This document shows positions 28,270 through 38,000 of a stretch of DNA of 64,000 bases, piece after piece (position 1 is the first letter of the stretch; every line of letters starts with the position of its first letter). The stretch is from an uncultured Mediterraneibacter sp. (lineage in GTDB: Bacteria > Bacillota > Clostridia > Lachnospirales > Lachnospiraceae): positions 1 through 64,000 of the forward strand of contig CALWAR010000083.1 in assembly GCA_944375765.1 (NCBI GenBank), given 5' to 3'. The position numbers were made by a program, and so were the translations under genes. The notes under the pieces are model-generated. The model saw only the letters and a program-made list of their open reading frames with translations. It did not search any database and had not been told where the DNA came from.

Positions 28270-29622
28270 ATGGAGAAAGACTGTAAGATGGACGTCGGGC
28301 GGATGAGCGAACTGCTCGAAAGACATGATTTTAAAAAGCTGAAAGAGGAACTGGAATCCATGCATCCAGTGGATATCGTGGATGCCTTTGAGGAACTGGA
28401 CAGGAAACAGCAGACTCTTGTATTCAGGCTTCTGGCCAAGGAAGAGGCGGCGGAAGTATTTACAGATATGAACAGCGACATGAGAGCGGATCTCATCAAT
28501 GCACTGACGGACTCCGAGCTTGAGGAAGTCATGGATGAGATGTATGTCGACGATACGGTGGACGTCCTGGAGGAGATGCCGGCCAACGTAGTGGACAGGC
28601 TTCTCATGGCCACGGATGAAGATACGCGGCAGAAGATCAACGCGCTTTTGCAGTATCCCGAGGACAGCGCCGGGAGCATCATGAATATCGAGTATATCAG
28701 TCTGCGAAAGGAGATGACTGTGGCGGACGCGATCCTTAAGATCCGTCAGGTAGGCATCAACAAGGAGACGATCTATACCTGCTACGTCACGGAGAAGAAA
28801 AAGCTCATCGGCATGGTGGACGTAAAGGATCTGCTCACTGCGGGTGAATCCCGCAGGATAGAGGAGATCATGGACGAGAACGTCCTCTACGCCCGGACGC
28901 TCGACGATCAGGAGCATGTGGCGAATATGATCAACAAATACGGTCTTGTGGCCATCCCGGTCATCGACCATGAAGACTGCCTTGTGGGTATCGTTACAGT
29001 TGACGACGCCATGCTCGTTCTGCAGGATGAGACGACGGAGGATATCAGCATCATGGCCGGCGTCAGTCCCAATGAGGACTCTTATTTCGAGACTTCCGTG
29101 CTGAAGCAGGCGAAGAACCGCACGCCGTGGCTCATGCTGATGATGCTCTCGGCCACAGTTACGGGCGAGATCCTGGGCTACTATGAGAATGCGATGGCGG
29201 TGATGCCGGTCCTTATCACTTTCATCCCCATGCTCATGGGAACCGGAGGAAACTGCGGATCCCAGAGTTCTACACTTATGATCCGCGGACTTGCCGTGGG
29301 GGAGATAGAGTTTAAGGATATCTTCAAAGTCATTTTCAAGGAGATCCGTGTGGCGCTCATCGTGGGAGCGCTCCTAGCGGTGGTAAACGGACTGCGCATC
29401 TGCCTGATGTACGACTGGAATGTAATGCTTGCGTTTGCTCTTGGCATCACTATGCTCGCGGTCGTTATCATGGCGAAATGCATCGGATGTATTCTTCCTC
29501 TGGCCGCGGGCAGGATCGGGCTGGATCCTGCCATCATGGCCGCGCCTCTTATCACAACGATACTGGACACATGTACGATCCTTGTCTATTTCAACATCGT
29601 GACTGCGTTTTTTAAACTGTGA
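28270..29622 (+). CDS. mgtE: Magnesium transporter MgtE
   Basis: Mg2+ channel of the MgtE/SLC41 family. From this start it has 450 residues: an N-terminal helical MgtE_N domain (about 10-130), two CBS domains (about 135-255), a connecting helix, and five transmembrane segments in the last 180 residues, including the PVLITFIPMLMGTGGNCGSQSS pore-lining region in part. The ATG at 28270 has AAAGGTGAG 5 bases upstream and gives the usual length. In-frame ATGs at 28135 and 28165 fall before or at the predicted transcription start. Confidence 0.88.
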   Translation: MEKDCKMDVGRMSELLERHDFKKLKEELESMHPVDIVDAFEELDRKQQTLVFRLLAKEEAAEVFTDMNSDMRADLINALTDSELEEVMDEMYVDDTVDVLEEMPANVVDRLLMATDEDTRQKINALLQYPEDSAGSIMNIEYISLRKEMTVADAILKIRQVGINKETIYTCYVTEKKKLIGMVDVKDLLTAGESRRIEEIMDENVLYARTLDDQEHVANMINKYGLVAIPVIDHEDCLVGIVTVDDAMLVLQDETTEDISIMAGVSPNEDSYFETSVLKQAKNRTPWLMLMMLSATVTGEILGYYENAMAVMPVLITFIPMLMGTGGNCGSQSSTLMIRGLAVGEIEFKDIFKVIFKEIRVALIVGALLAVVNGLRICLMYDWNVMLAFALGITMLAVVIMAKCIGCILPLAAGRIGLDPAIMAAPLITTILDTCTILVYFNIVTAFFKL

Positions 29623-29683
29623 CCGGACAGATGATTGTACTGAAAAATACACACAAAACCCCGATAAAATCCGACAGAATCCC

Positions 29684-29712
29684 TTGTATACAAAAAAATT
29701 TTCCTTTATAAT
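29684..29712 (+). promoter_or_regulatory. Promoter of pta-ackA
   Basis: TTGTAT (29684-29689), 17-bp spacer, TATAAT (29707-29712), 40 bases before the pta start, in an AT-rich gap after mgtE. Confidence 0.7.
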
Positions 29713-29751
29713 AGACACATGTGATAAAAAATGAAAGGTGGCACATTAAAT

Positions 29752-30747
29752 ATGGGATTTATTGACGAGATCAAGGCGCGGGCAAGAGCAGAAAAAAAGA
29801 CGATCGTTCTTCCGGAAACGGAAGACAAGAGGACTTACAAAGCTGCTGAATCGATCCTGAAAGAGGGAACGGCAAACCTGATCCTTGTGGGCAGCAAAGA
29901 GGAGATCGAGAAGAACAAAGGTACATACGATATCTCAGGGGCAGTGGTCGTAGATCCGGCACAGAGCGACAGGACGAACGGCTACATCGCAAAGCTTGTC
30001 GAGCTCAGACAGAAAAAGGGCATGACAGAAGAGCAGGCAAGAGAGCTGCTCCTGAATAATTATCTGTATTACGGCGTTATGATGGTAAAGATGGGCGATG
30101 CGGACGGTATGGTATCAGGCGCATGTCACTCATCTGCAGACACCCTGCGCCCGTGCCTGCAGATCCTCAAGACGAAACCGGGGACAAAGCTTGTATCCGC
30201 TTTCTTCCTTATGGTAGTCCCGGACTGCGATATGGGAGATAATGGTACGTTTATATTCAGCGACGCCGGGCTGGAGCAGAACCCGGATCCGGAAAAACTG
30301 GCGAACATTGCGATATCTTCCGCAGAATCTTTCCGCATACTCACAGGACATGAGCCGGTCGTCGCCATGCTCTCTCACTCTACAAAGGGAAGTGCGAAAC
30401 ATGCGGACGTGGATAAAGTCGTAGAGGCGACAAGGATTGCCCATGAGCTGGATCCGGAGCTGAAACTGGACGGCGAACTGCAGCTTGACGCGGCGATCGT
30501 GCCGGAAGTGGGGGCTTCCAAAGCGCCGGGAAGCGAAGTTGCAGGACATGCCAACGTACTGATCTTCCCGGATCTGGACGCGGGAAATATCGGATACAAA
30601 CTGGTCCAGAGGCTTGGAAAAGCAGAGGCATACGGCCCGCTCACCCAGGGGATCGCGGCTCCGGTCAACGACCTGTCGAGAGGGTGCAGCGCCGAGGATA
30701 TTGCGGGAGTCGTTGCGATCACAGCGGTTCAGGCTCAGAATATGTAG
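29752..30747 (+). CDS. pta: Phosphate acetyltransferase
   Basis: Interconverts acetyl-CoA and acetyl phosphate in acetate fermentation. It is the short clostridial form of 331 residues without the DRTGG regulatory domain. The PTA_PTB fold is marked by KTIVLPETEDKR, the VSGACHSSADTLRP loop, and the GHANVLIFPDLDAGN segment. The ATG at 29752 is preferred to one at 29731 because AAAGGTGG lies 10 bases before it. ackA follows after 59 bases, the standard pair. Confidence 0.95.
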   Translation: MGFIDEIKARARAEKKTIVLPETEDKRTYKAAESILKEGTANLILVGSKEEIEKNKGTYDISGAVVVDPAQSDRTNGYIAKLVELRQKKGMTEEQARELLLNNYLYYGVMMVKMGDADGMVSGACHSSADTLRPCLQILKTKPGTKLVSAFFLMVVPDCDMGDNGTFIFSDAGLEQNPDPEKLANIAISSAESFRILTGHEPVVAMLSHSTKGSAKHADVDKVVEATRIAHELDPELKLDGELQLDAAIVPEVGASKAPGSEVAGHANVLIFPDLDAGNIGYKLVQRLGKAEAYGPLTQGIAAPVNDLSRGCSAEDIAGVVAITAVQAQNM

Positions 30748-30806
30748 ACTTCGGGGACTCTTGTCTCTGACGTATCATAAATCATAAAGTGTTCGGGAGG
30801 AAAGAA

Positions 30807-32003
30807 ATGAACGTATTAGTAATCAACTGTGGAAGTTCTTCACTTAAGTTCCAGCTTATCAACGCCGCTTCTGAGGAAGTCCTGGCAAAAGGGATCTGCG
30901 AGAGGATCGGGATCGACGGGAGACTGACCTACCAGCCCGAGGGCGGTGAGAAAGAAAAGACGGACAAGCCCATGCCGACGCATACGGAGGCTATCCAGTA
31001 TGTGATCGAGGCTCTGACAGATCCTAAGAAAGGAGTCGTCAAAAGCCTGGATGAGATCGGCGCTGTCGGCCACCGCATGGTTCACGGCGGAGAGAAGTTC
31101 TCATCGTCTGTTATTATCGACGAGAGCGTAAAGAAAGCGGTCGCAGAGTGCAACGATCTTGCTCCGCTCCATAATCCGGCGAACCTGATCGGCGTCGAGG
31201 CATGTGAGAAACTGATGCCGGGCACGCCGATGGCAGGAGTGTTCGACACGGCGTTCCACCAGACAATGCCGGAGAAAGCCTATATGTACGGACTTCCGTA
31301 CGAGTACTATGAGAAATATAAAGTAAGGCGCTATGGTTTCCACGGCACGAGTCACAGCTATGTGTCACAGAAAGCGGCCGAAGTGATGGGAAGACCATAC
31401 GAAGATCTCAAGACGATCGTGTGCCATCTGGGGAACGGCTCCAGCGTGACGGCGGTCATGAACGGAAAGTCAGTGGACACCTCCATGGGACTGACGCCGC
31501 TCGAGGGACTTGTAATGGGAACGCGTTCCGGAGACATTGATCCGGCCATCATGGAGTTTATCGCTCAGAAAGAAGGCCTTGATATCGCAGGCGTGATGGA
31601 TATCCTGAACAAAAAGTCGGGCGTGTTCGGACTCTCCGGGGATCTCTCCAGTGATTTCCGCGATCTGACGGACGCTATGAACAGCGGAGACAAGAAAGCG
31701 AAGATCGCGATGGACGTATTTTCCTACCGCGTGGCAAAATATATCGGCGCTTATGCGGCGGCAATGAACGGTGTGGACGACATTGTGTTTACGGCGGGTA
31801 TCGGTGAGAACGACGACTATGTAAGAGCGGAAGTATGCAGCTACCTCGGCTATCTCGGCGTCGATTTCAACCGGGAAGTAAACGACGGTCTGAGAGGCGA
31901 ACAGAAAGAGCTGACGAAAGAGGGATCCAAAGTCAGAGTGTTCGTGATCCCGACAAATGAAGAACTGGCGATCGCGCGCGAGACTCTTGCACTTGTAAAA
32001 TAA
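30807..32003 (+). CDS. ackA: Acetate kinase
   Basis: Makes ATP and acetate from acetyl phosphate. It is a 398-residue ASKHA-fold protein: NCGSSSLKF at the N-terminus, the substrate Arg in GHRMVHGGEKF, FDTAFHQTMP, RYGFHGTSHSYV, and the GIGENDDYVR segment near the C-terminus. GGGAGGAAAG lies about 7 bases before the ATG. A short GC-rich hairpin lies after the stop (GCTCCGGTACGGAGC, about 32028-32042) but lacks a T run. Confidence 0.97.
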   Translation: MNVLVINCGSSSLKFQLINAASEEVLAKGICERIGIDGRLTYQPEGGEKEKTDKPMPTHTEAIQYVIEALTDPKKGVVKSLDEIGAVGHRMVHGGEKFSSSVIIDESVKKAVAECNDLAPLHNPANLIGVEACEKLMPGTPMAGVFDTAFHQTMPEKAYMYGLPYEYYEKYKVRRYGFHGTSHSYVSQKAAEVMGRPYEDLKTIVCHLGNGSSVTAVMNGKSVDTSMGLTPLEGLVMGTRSGDIDPAIMEFIAQKEGLDIAGVMDILNKKSGVFGLSGDLSSDFRDLTDAMNSGDKKAKIAMDVFSYRVAKYIGAYAAAMNGVDDIVFTAGIGENDDYVRAEVCSYLGYLGVDFNREVNDGLRGEQKELTKEGSKVRVFVIPTNEELAIARETLALVK

Positions 32004-32057
32004 TCCGGCCGACGGCTTCCGCCCGCTCCGGTACGGAGCCGCCCGCGAAAAAACTGG

Positions 32058-32085
32058 TTGACAAACCCGCTTTCCGTGATATAAT
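32058..32085 (+). promoter_or_regulatory. Strong promoter of DUF177-rpmF
   Basis: Consensus TTGACA (32058-32063), 16-bp spacer, extended TGaTATAAT (TATAAT 32080-32085). The start codon lies 28 bases downstream. Confidence 0.8.
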
Positions 32086-32113
32086 AGTCTAGGTATGAAT
32101 AGGAGAACTAACG

Positions 32114-32647
32114 ATGTTAATAAACCTATCAGACGTTTTGTCAGACCAGCATAAGACAGTGGAGGAGACTGTGCCGCTCACTATGGATACGATCCGTCTG
32201 AGATCGGGCGACTATCCGGTCGTCGGCAGTGAGCCGATCCGCGTCCGCGCAGAACATCTGAAAGAGAAAGAACTGCTTATTACGGCTGATGCGAGCCTTA
32301 CGGTTCTGATCCCATGCTGCAGATGTCTGGAGGATGTAAAGCATGATTTCGTGTTGCACTTTACGAAGCATGTGGACATAGGTCTCTCCGACGCAGAACT
32401 GACAGAGGATCTGGATGAATCAGACTTTATTGACGGATATCATCTTGACGCCGACAGACTGCTCTTTGGTGAGATCCTGTCAGAATGGCCGGAGAAAGTA
32501 CTCTGCCGGGAGGACTGCAAAGGTCTGTGCAGAGTATGCGGCTGTGATCTGAACAAAGGAACCTGCACCTGCAGGGAACCGGAACCGGAACCTGATCCCA
32601 GGATGTCAGTTGTCCGTGACTTATTTAAGAATTTTAAGGAGGTGTAA
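32114..32647 (+). CDS. DUF177 (YceD-like) protein
   Basis: A 177-residue member of the DUF177/YceD family, which is nearly always encoded next to rpmF and is linked to 23S rRNA maturation in bacteria and plastids. Cysteine pairs CCRCLED (middle) and CKGLCRVCGCDLNKGTCTC (near the C-terminus) suggest bound zinc. AGGAGAAC precedes the ATG. rpmF follows 3 bases after the stop. Confidence 0.88.
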   Translation: MLINLSDVLSDQHKTVEETVPLTMDTIRLRSGDYPVVGSEPIRVRAEHLKEKELLITADASLTVLIPCCRCLEDVKHDFVLHFTKHVDIGLSDAELTEDLDESDFIDGYHLDADRLLFGEILSEWPEKVLCREDCKGLCRVCGCDLNKGTCTCREPEPEPDPRMSVVRDLFKNFKEV

Positions 32648-32650
32648 CCT

Positions 32651-32830
32651 ATGTCGATCTGTCCAAAGAATAAATCTTCAAAAGCAAGAAGAGATAAGAG
32701 AAGAGCCAACTGGAAGATGAGCGCTCCGAACCTTGTCAAATGCAGCAAGTGCGGCGAACTTATGATGCCTCACCGCGTATGCAGGGCGTGCGGCGCATAC
32801 AACAAGCGCGAGATCATCTCCGTTGACTGA
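32651..32830 (+). CDS. rpmF: 50S ribosomal protein L32
   Basis: A 59-residue ribosomal protein. The N-terminus is MSICPKNKSSKARRDKRRAN, followed by a zinc ribbon with CSKCGE and CRACGAY, so this is the cysteine-containing (zinc-binding) L32 form. AAGGAGGTG lies just before the ATG at 32651. Positioned between DUF177 and plsX as in most Firmicutes. Confidence 0.97.
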   Translation: MSICPKNKSSKARRDKRRANWKMSAPNLVKCSKCGELMMPHRVCRACGAYNKREIISVD

Positions 32831-32845
32831 TGGAAAATCAGCGTG

Positions 32846-32885
32846 AAAAGACGTAAAAACTTTATGTTTTGCGTCTTTTTTTTAT
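32846..32885 (+). terminator. Terminator after rpmF
   Basis: AAAAGACG (32846-32853) pairs with CGTCTTTT (32872-32879), with an inner AAAAC/GTTTT helix, followed by a long T run to 32883. It separates rpmF from the plsX promoter. Confidence 0.75.
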
Positions 32886-32913
32886 TGATTTTTATATTGT
32901 TTTCCAGTAGAAT
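32885..32913 (+). promoter_or_regulatory. Promoter of plsX-acpP
   Basis: TTGATT (32885-32890), 17-bp spacer, TAGAAT (32908-32913), directly after the rpmF terminator and 29 bases before the plsX ATG. I see no clear FapR-type palindrome. Confidence 0.6.
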
Positions 32914-32941
32914 GATTTCAGTAGTGTTAGGAGGAGAAAAA

Positions 32942-33955
32942 ATGTCTGATATTACGAAAGTCGCCCTTGACGCGATGGGCGGGGACAATGCTCCCGCAGA
33001 GATCGTTAAGGGTGCGGTCAGGGCAGTACAGCAGAGAAAGGACATTCAGATTCTGCTGACAGGACCGGAGAGTGTTCTGGAAAAGGAGCTGGCACAGTAT
33101 ACTTACCCGCAGGAACAGATCCGCATCGTGAATGCGACTGAGGTGATCGAGACTGCCGAGCCGCCTGTGAAAGCGATCCGGGACAAGAAAGATTCTTCTA
33201 TCGTGGTCGCTATGAAGATGGTCAGAAACGGCGAGGCGGACGCTTTTGTCTCAGCAGGCAGCACCGGAGCCGTACTTGTCGGCGGGCAGGTGCTTGTGGG
33301 CAGGATAAAAGGGGTGGAGAGACCTCCTCTTGCGCCGCTTCTGCCGACACTGAAAGGCGTGTCGCTTCTGATCGACTGCGGGGCCAATGTTGACGCCCGT
33401 CCCTCTCATCTTGTACAGTTTGCGAAAATGGGTTCTATCTACATGGAGAGTGTGATCGGAAAGAAGAACCCCACTGTCGGCATCGTGAACATCGGTGCTG
33501 AGGAAGAAAAGGGAAACGCCCTTGTAAAAGAGACGTTCCCGCTTCTTAAGGCATGCGGCGACATTAATTTTGCCGGTAGCGTGGAAGCAAGAGAGATCCC
33601 ATATGGGAACGTGGACGTCATAGTATGCGAGGCATTTACAGGCAATGTGATCCTCAAACTCTACGAGGGAGTCGGCGGCGCCCTAATGAAGAAAGTGAAA
33701 CAGGGGATGATGTCCAGTCTTCGGAGCAAGATCGGAGCGCTTCTTGTAAAGCCTGCGCTCAAAGCGACACTCAAAGATTTTGACGCCAGCGAGCACGGCG
33801 GAGCTCCTCTGCTCGGTCTGAAAGGCCTCGTAGTCAAGACACACGGGAGTTCCACTTCCACAGAGGTGTGCAATTCTATCATTCAGTGCGTCACATTCAA
33901 AGAGCAGAAGATCAATGAGAAGATCAAAGATGCTATTTTGAAGACGCAGGAATAG
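32942..33955 (+). CDS. plsX: Phosphate acyltransferase PlsX
   Basis: Converts acyl-ACP to acyl phosphate, the donor used by PlsY in phosphatidic acid synthesis. It has 337 residues, starting with the typical ALDAMGGDNAP and containing SAGSTGAVLVGG, IDCGANVDARP and the C-terminal APLLGLKG-type segment. AGGAGG lies 6-7 bases before the ATG at 32942. acpP follows after 38 bases; plsY and gpsA of the same pathway are at 45.5-47.1 kb. Confidence 0.96.
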   Translation: MSDITKVALDAMGGDNAPAEIVKGAVRAVQQRKDIQILLTGPESVLEKELAQYTYPQEQIRIVNATEVIETAEPPVKAIRDKKDSSIVVAMKMVRNGEADAFVSAGSTGAVLVGGQVLVGRIKGVERPPLAPLLPTLKGVSLLIDCGANVDARPSHLVQFAKMGSIYMESVIGKKNPTVGIVNIGAEEEKGNALVKETFPLLKACGDINFAGSVEAREIPYGNVDVIVCEAFTGNVILKLYEGVGGALMKKVKQGMMSSLRSKIGALLVKPALKATLKDFDASEHGGAPLLGLKGLVVKTHGSSTSTEVCNSIIQCVTFKEQKINEKIKDAILKTQE

Positions 33956-33993
33956 GAAATCAACGAAAACGGGAAAGGTTAGGAGGATTTGTT

Positions 33994-34224
33994 ATGGAAT
34001 TTGAAAAACTTCAGGAGATTATAGCGGATGTTCTCAATGTGCAGAAAGACGAGATCAGGCCGGAGACGACATTTGTGGATGATCTTGGCGCAGATTCACT
34101 CGATATCTTCCAGATCATAATGGGGATCGAGGAGGAGTTCGATATCGAGATCGACAATGACGAAGCAGAGAAGATTGTGACAGTACAGGATGCTGTAGAT
34201 CAGATCAAAAAGGCAGTGGAATAA
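33994..34224 (+). CDS. acpP: Acyl carrier protein
   Basis: A 76-residue acidic four-helix carrier. The phosphopantetheine attachment serine is Ser35 in GADSLD. TTAGGAGGA precedes the ATG at 33994. It is preceded by plsX and followed by a strong terminator and then rnc, the classic plsX-acpP-rnc-smc-ftsY order. Confidence 0.97.
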   Translation: MEFEKLQEIIADVLNVQKDEIRPETTFVDDLGADSLDIFQIIMGIEEEFDIEIDNDEAEKIVTVQDAVDQIKKAVE

Positions 34225-34256
34225 ATAAAAAACCAGGTAATAATAAGTAAAAAGGA

Positions 34257-34287
34257 CGAAAAAGCCCCTCTGGGCTTTTTCGTTTTC
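34257..34287 (+). terminator. Terminator after acpP
   Basis: CGAAAAAGCCC (34257-34267) pairs perfectly with GGGCTTTTTCG (34272-34282) around a 4-base loop, followed by TTTT. Any rnc-smc-ftsY transcript needs readthrough or a promoter in the next 80 bases. Confidence 0.85.
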
Positions 34288-34369
34288 ATACAGGGGCACG
34301 CACGCCGTCCGCCGTATGATGCGGCAGCCTGTCTGCCCCGGCGGGAGACGGCCCGGGAAAGGAAATATT

Positions 34370-35062
34370 ATGAGTGATAGCAGACTGAAAAAACTGGAGG
34401 CCAGGATAGGATATACATTTCAGGATTTTTCTCTCCTGAGACAGGCGATGATGCACAGCTCTTACACGAACGAAAAGCACCTGCCCAAATATCAGTGCAA
34501 TGAGAGACTGGAGTTCTTAGGAGACGCGGTGCTGGAACTTGTGTCCAGCGAATACCTCTTTCTGGAGTCGCCCCGGACGCCGGAAGGAGAGCTTACGAGG
34601 ACGAGGGCCAGTATGGTGTGCGAGCCGTCCCTGGCGCTCTGTGCCAGAGACATAGATCTTGGAGACTATCTCCTGCTTGGAAAAGGCGAAGAAGCCACAG
34701 GAGGCAGATCAAGGGATTCCGTCATATCAGACGCGCTGGAAGCGCTGATCGGCGCTGTGTATCTGGATGGTGGTCTTACTAATGCAAAAGAGTTTATCCG
34801 CAGGTTTGTGCTGACAGATCTTGAGGATAAGAAACTCTTTTATGATAGTAAAACTATCCTTCAGGAGATGGTTCAGGCAAAAAAGAGCGGAACTGTCTCA
34901 TACCGGCTGGTCGGTGAAGAAGGGCCTGATCACAATAAGTCTTTTCGCGTTGAAGTGCTCATTGGCCGGGACTGCTTCGGAGAAGGACAGGGCAGGACGA
35001 AAAAGGCTGCGGAACAGCAGGCGGCTTATGAGGCGATCCTCAGGCTCAGAAAACATGGATAA
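34370..35062 (+). CDS. rnc: Ribonuclease III
   Basis: Double-strand-specific RNase for rRNA and mRNA processing. It has 230 residues: catalytic domain with the signature ERLEFLGDAVLEL at 45-57, the second acidic pair in SDALEALIGAVYLDGG, and a C-terminal dsRBD (about 160-230) with GxGxxKKxAEQxAA-like GRTKKAAEQQAA. The ATG at 34370 has AAAGGAA upstream. smc starts 12 bases after its stop. Confidence 0.96.
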   Translation: MSDSRLKKLEARIGYTFQDFSLLRQAMMHSSYTNEKHLPKYQCNERLEFLGDAVLELVSSEYLFLESPRTPEGELTRTRASMVCEPSLALCARDIDLGDYLLLGKGEEATGGRSRDSVISDALEALIGAVYLDGGLTNAKEFIRRFVLTDLEDKKLFYDSKTILQEMVQAKKSGTVSYRLVGEEGPDHNKSFRVEVLIGRDCFGEGQGRTKKAAEQQAAYEAILRLRKHG

Positions 35063-35074
35063 AGCAGGTGTCAT

Positions 35075-38000
35075 ATGTACTTAAAAAATATAGAAGTGCA
35101 GGGTTTTAAATCCTTTGCGAACAAGATCAGATTTGACTTTCACAACGGTATCACCGGTATAGTGGGCCCGAACGGGAGCGGGAAGAGCAATGTTGCGGAC
35201 GCGGTCCGGTGGGTGCTCGGTGAACAGAGAGTGAAGCAGCTCCGCGGCGGCAGCATGCAGGACGTCATTTTTTCAGGGACTGAGAACAGAAAGCCGCTGA
35301 GCTACGCATCTGTGGCGATCACGCTGGACAATTCCGACCGCCAGCTCCCTGTCGACTTTAAAGAAGTAACGGTGACGCGTAAGCTGTACCGCTCCGGCGA
35401 GAGCGAATATCTCATTAACGGAGCCGCGTGCCGCCTCAAAGATATCAATGAGATGTTCTATGATACGGGTATCGGAAAAGAAGGGTACTCGATCATCGGA
35501 CAGGGACAGATCGACAAGATCTTAAGCGGGAAGCCGGAAGACCGGCGCGAACTCTTTGACGAGGCGGCCGGGATCGTAAAATTCAAACGACGCAAAAATC
35601 TTTCGCTTAAGAAACTTGAGGAGGAGAGACTGAACCTGACGAGGGTGGACGATATCCTTGCAGAACTGGAAAAACAGCTCGGACCGCTTGAGGAGCAGTC
35701 TGAGACGGCAAGGGAATATCTGAAGAAAAAGGAAGAATTAAAGACCTTTGATATCAATATGTTCCTCCTTGAGGAAGAACGTCTGCGCGAGCGTATACGC
35801 GAGACAGAGGAAAAATATGAGATCGCCTCCGCAGAGATGGAGGAATCAAACAGCCGGTATGACAGGATGAAATCAGAATATGAGGCGATCGAAGACGAAG
35901 TGGAAACCATTGATCTTGCCATTGAAACCGCAAGAAACCAGCTTAACGAGACGAACCTGTTAAAGCAGCAGCTCGAAGGTCAGATCAATGTCCTCAAAGA
36001 GCAGATCAACACGGCGCGCATGAATGACGAGCACTATGATAACCGCGCCAGTACGATACATGTGGAGATCGATACCCGTCTGGAACAGAAAAGTTCTCTC
36101 GACGATGAGAGAAAGGGGATCCAGGAGAGATTGAAAGAGGCGGCCGAACAGGATGCTTCGGCAAAAACCGCGCTCATAGAGGTACAGTCCCAGATCGCGG
36201 CGCATACCGCTTCGATCGGGGAGAAAAAGCAGGAGATCATGGATCTTCTCGGCAGCCGCGCTTCTACGAAAGCAAAGATCCAGCACTATGATACGAAAAA
36301 GGAACAGATCGCCTCAAGAAAATCAGAGATCGCAACCACTATGACCGAGATCGCCGACGAATCAGGGCGCCTGGCACGGAGACTCGGAGAATACGGGGAA
36401 GAACTCCAAAAAGTGCAGGAGACGATCCGGGGATATAATGATAAGATCAGAGAGAATGAACAAAAAATAGAAACGCTGCAGAAAGACCTGAGCGAAAAGC
36501 AGGAAAAGCTGAGGATCGGACAGACTGCGTATCACAGGGAATCGTCCAGGCTGGAGTCACTTAAGAACATTACGGAACGCTATGACGGCTACGGCAACAG
36601 CATCCGGAAAGTGATGGCGAACAGAGAACAGGAGAAAGGCCTTATCGGAGTCGTGGCTGATATCATCAAAGTAGATAAGGAGTATGAGATCGCCATCGAG
36701 ACAGCCCTTGGAGGCAATATCCAGAACATCGTGACAGACAACGAAGAAACGGCAAAACAGATGATCGCTTTCCTCAAAAAGAATAGATTCGGCAGGGCCA
36801 CTTTCCTGCCGCTCACGAGTATGCGCGGCGGAGGGGGGATACGGACGCCGGAGGCGCTCAGAGAAGGGGGGGTGATAGGACTTGCCAATACCCTTGTCCA
36901 TGTAGAGGAGCGATTTAAGGGACTGGCAGACCAGCTTCTGGGCAGGACGGTCGTGGTCCGTAATATCGACGACGGCATCGCGATCGCGCGTAAATACCGT
37001 CAGTCGCTGCGCCTTGTCACTCTGGAAGGGGAACTCATCAATCCGGGCGGCTCTATGACCGGAGGCGCTTTCAAGAACTCGAGCAATCTCCTGAGCAGGC
37101 GAAGAGAGATCGAGGAGTTCGAGAAGACCGTCGCCATGCTGAAAGCCGATATGGACGATATGGAGAGACAGGTCAGCGAGGTAAAGAGCGCCCGTGCAGC
37201 CTGCTACAATGAGATCGATGAGATACAGACAGAACTCAGGAAAGCATCTGTCCTTGAGAATACAGAGCGGATGAACGTTGAACAGACGCAGATCCGTCAG
37301 CGGGAAGCAGAGGAACGTGGGGAGAGATTTCGGAAAGAACTGGAAGAGCTTGAGAGAGAACTCCGGACGATCGCGGACAACGAAGAATCCATCCAGATGG
37401 AACTGGAGACGTCTGAAAGTCTTGAGCAGGAGCTCAACGATACGATCGACGCCCTCCAGAAAACCCTCGATAAGGAGAAAGAGGCTGAGGGGATCCAGCT
37501 CAGGGAGTCGGAAAAAGTGCATCTGGCTCTGGCAGGCCTTGAACAGCAGAATGCGTTTATCGAGGAGAACATCAAACGTATCAGCGAGGAGATCGGAAAA
37601 TTCGAGTCAGAGTTAAGAGAGCTGGACGTCAACAAGGACAATACTTCAGAAGAGATAAAAGAAAAGGAAGAAAAGATCACAGAACTCCGTCAGACGATAG
37701 AAGACTCGAAAGACCTGTACGATGAGATCGGAAAGGAGATCAAAGAGCAGACGGGGAAACGGGAGGAACTCAACCAGAAGCACAGAGACTTCCTGAAAAT
37801 GCGTGAGGAGCTCTCAAAACACATATCTTCCCTCGATAAAGAGTGCTTCCGGCTGAACAGCCAGAAAGAGTCGTACGAGGCTTCTTCGGAAAAGCAGATG
37901 AACTACATGTGGGAAGAATATGAAGTCACTTATAATCACGCGATGGAGCTGCGCGATCCCAACCTGACGGATCTGTCCTACATGAAGCGGCAGATACAGA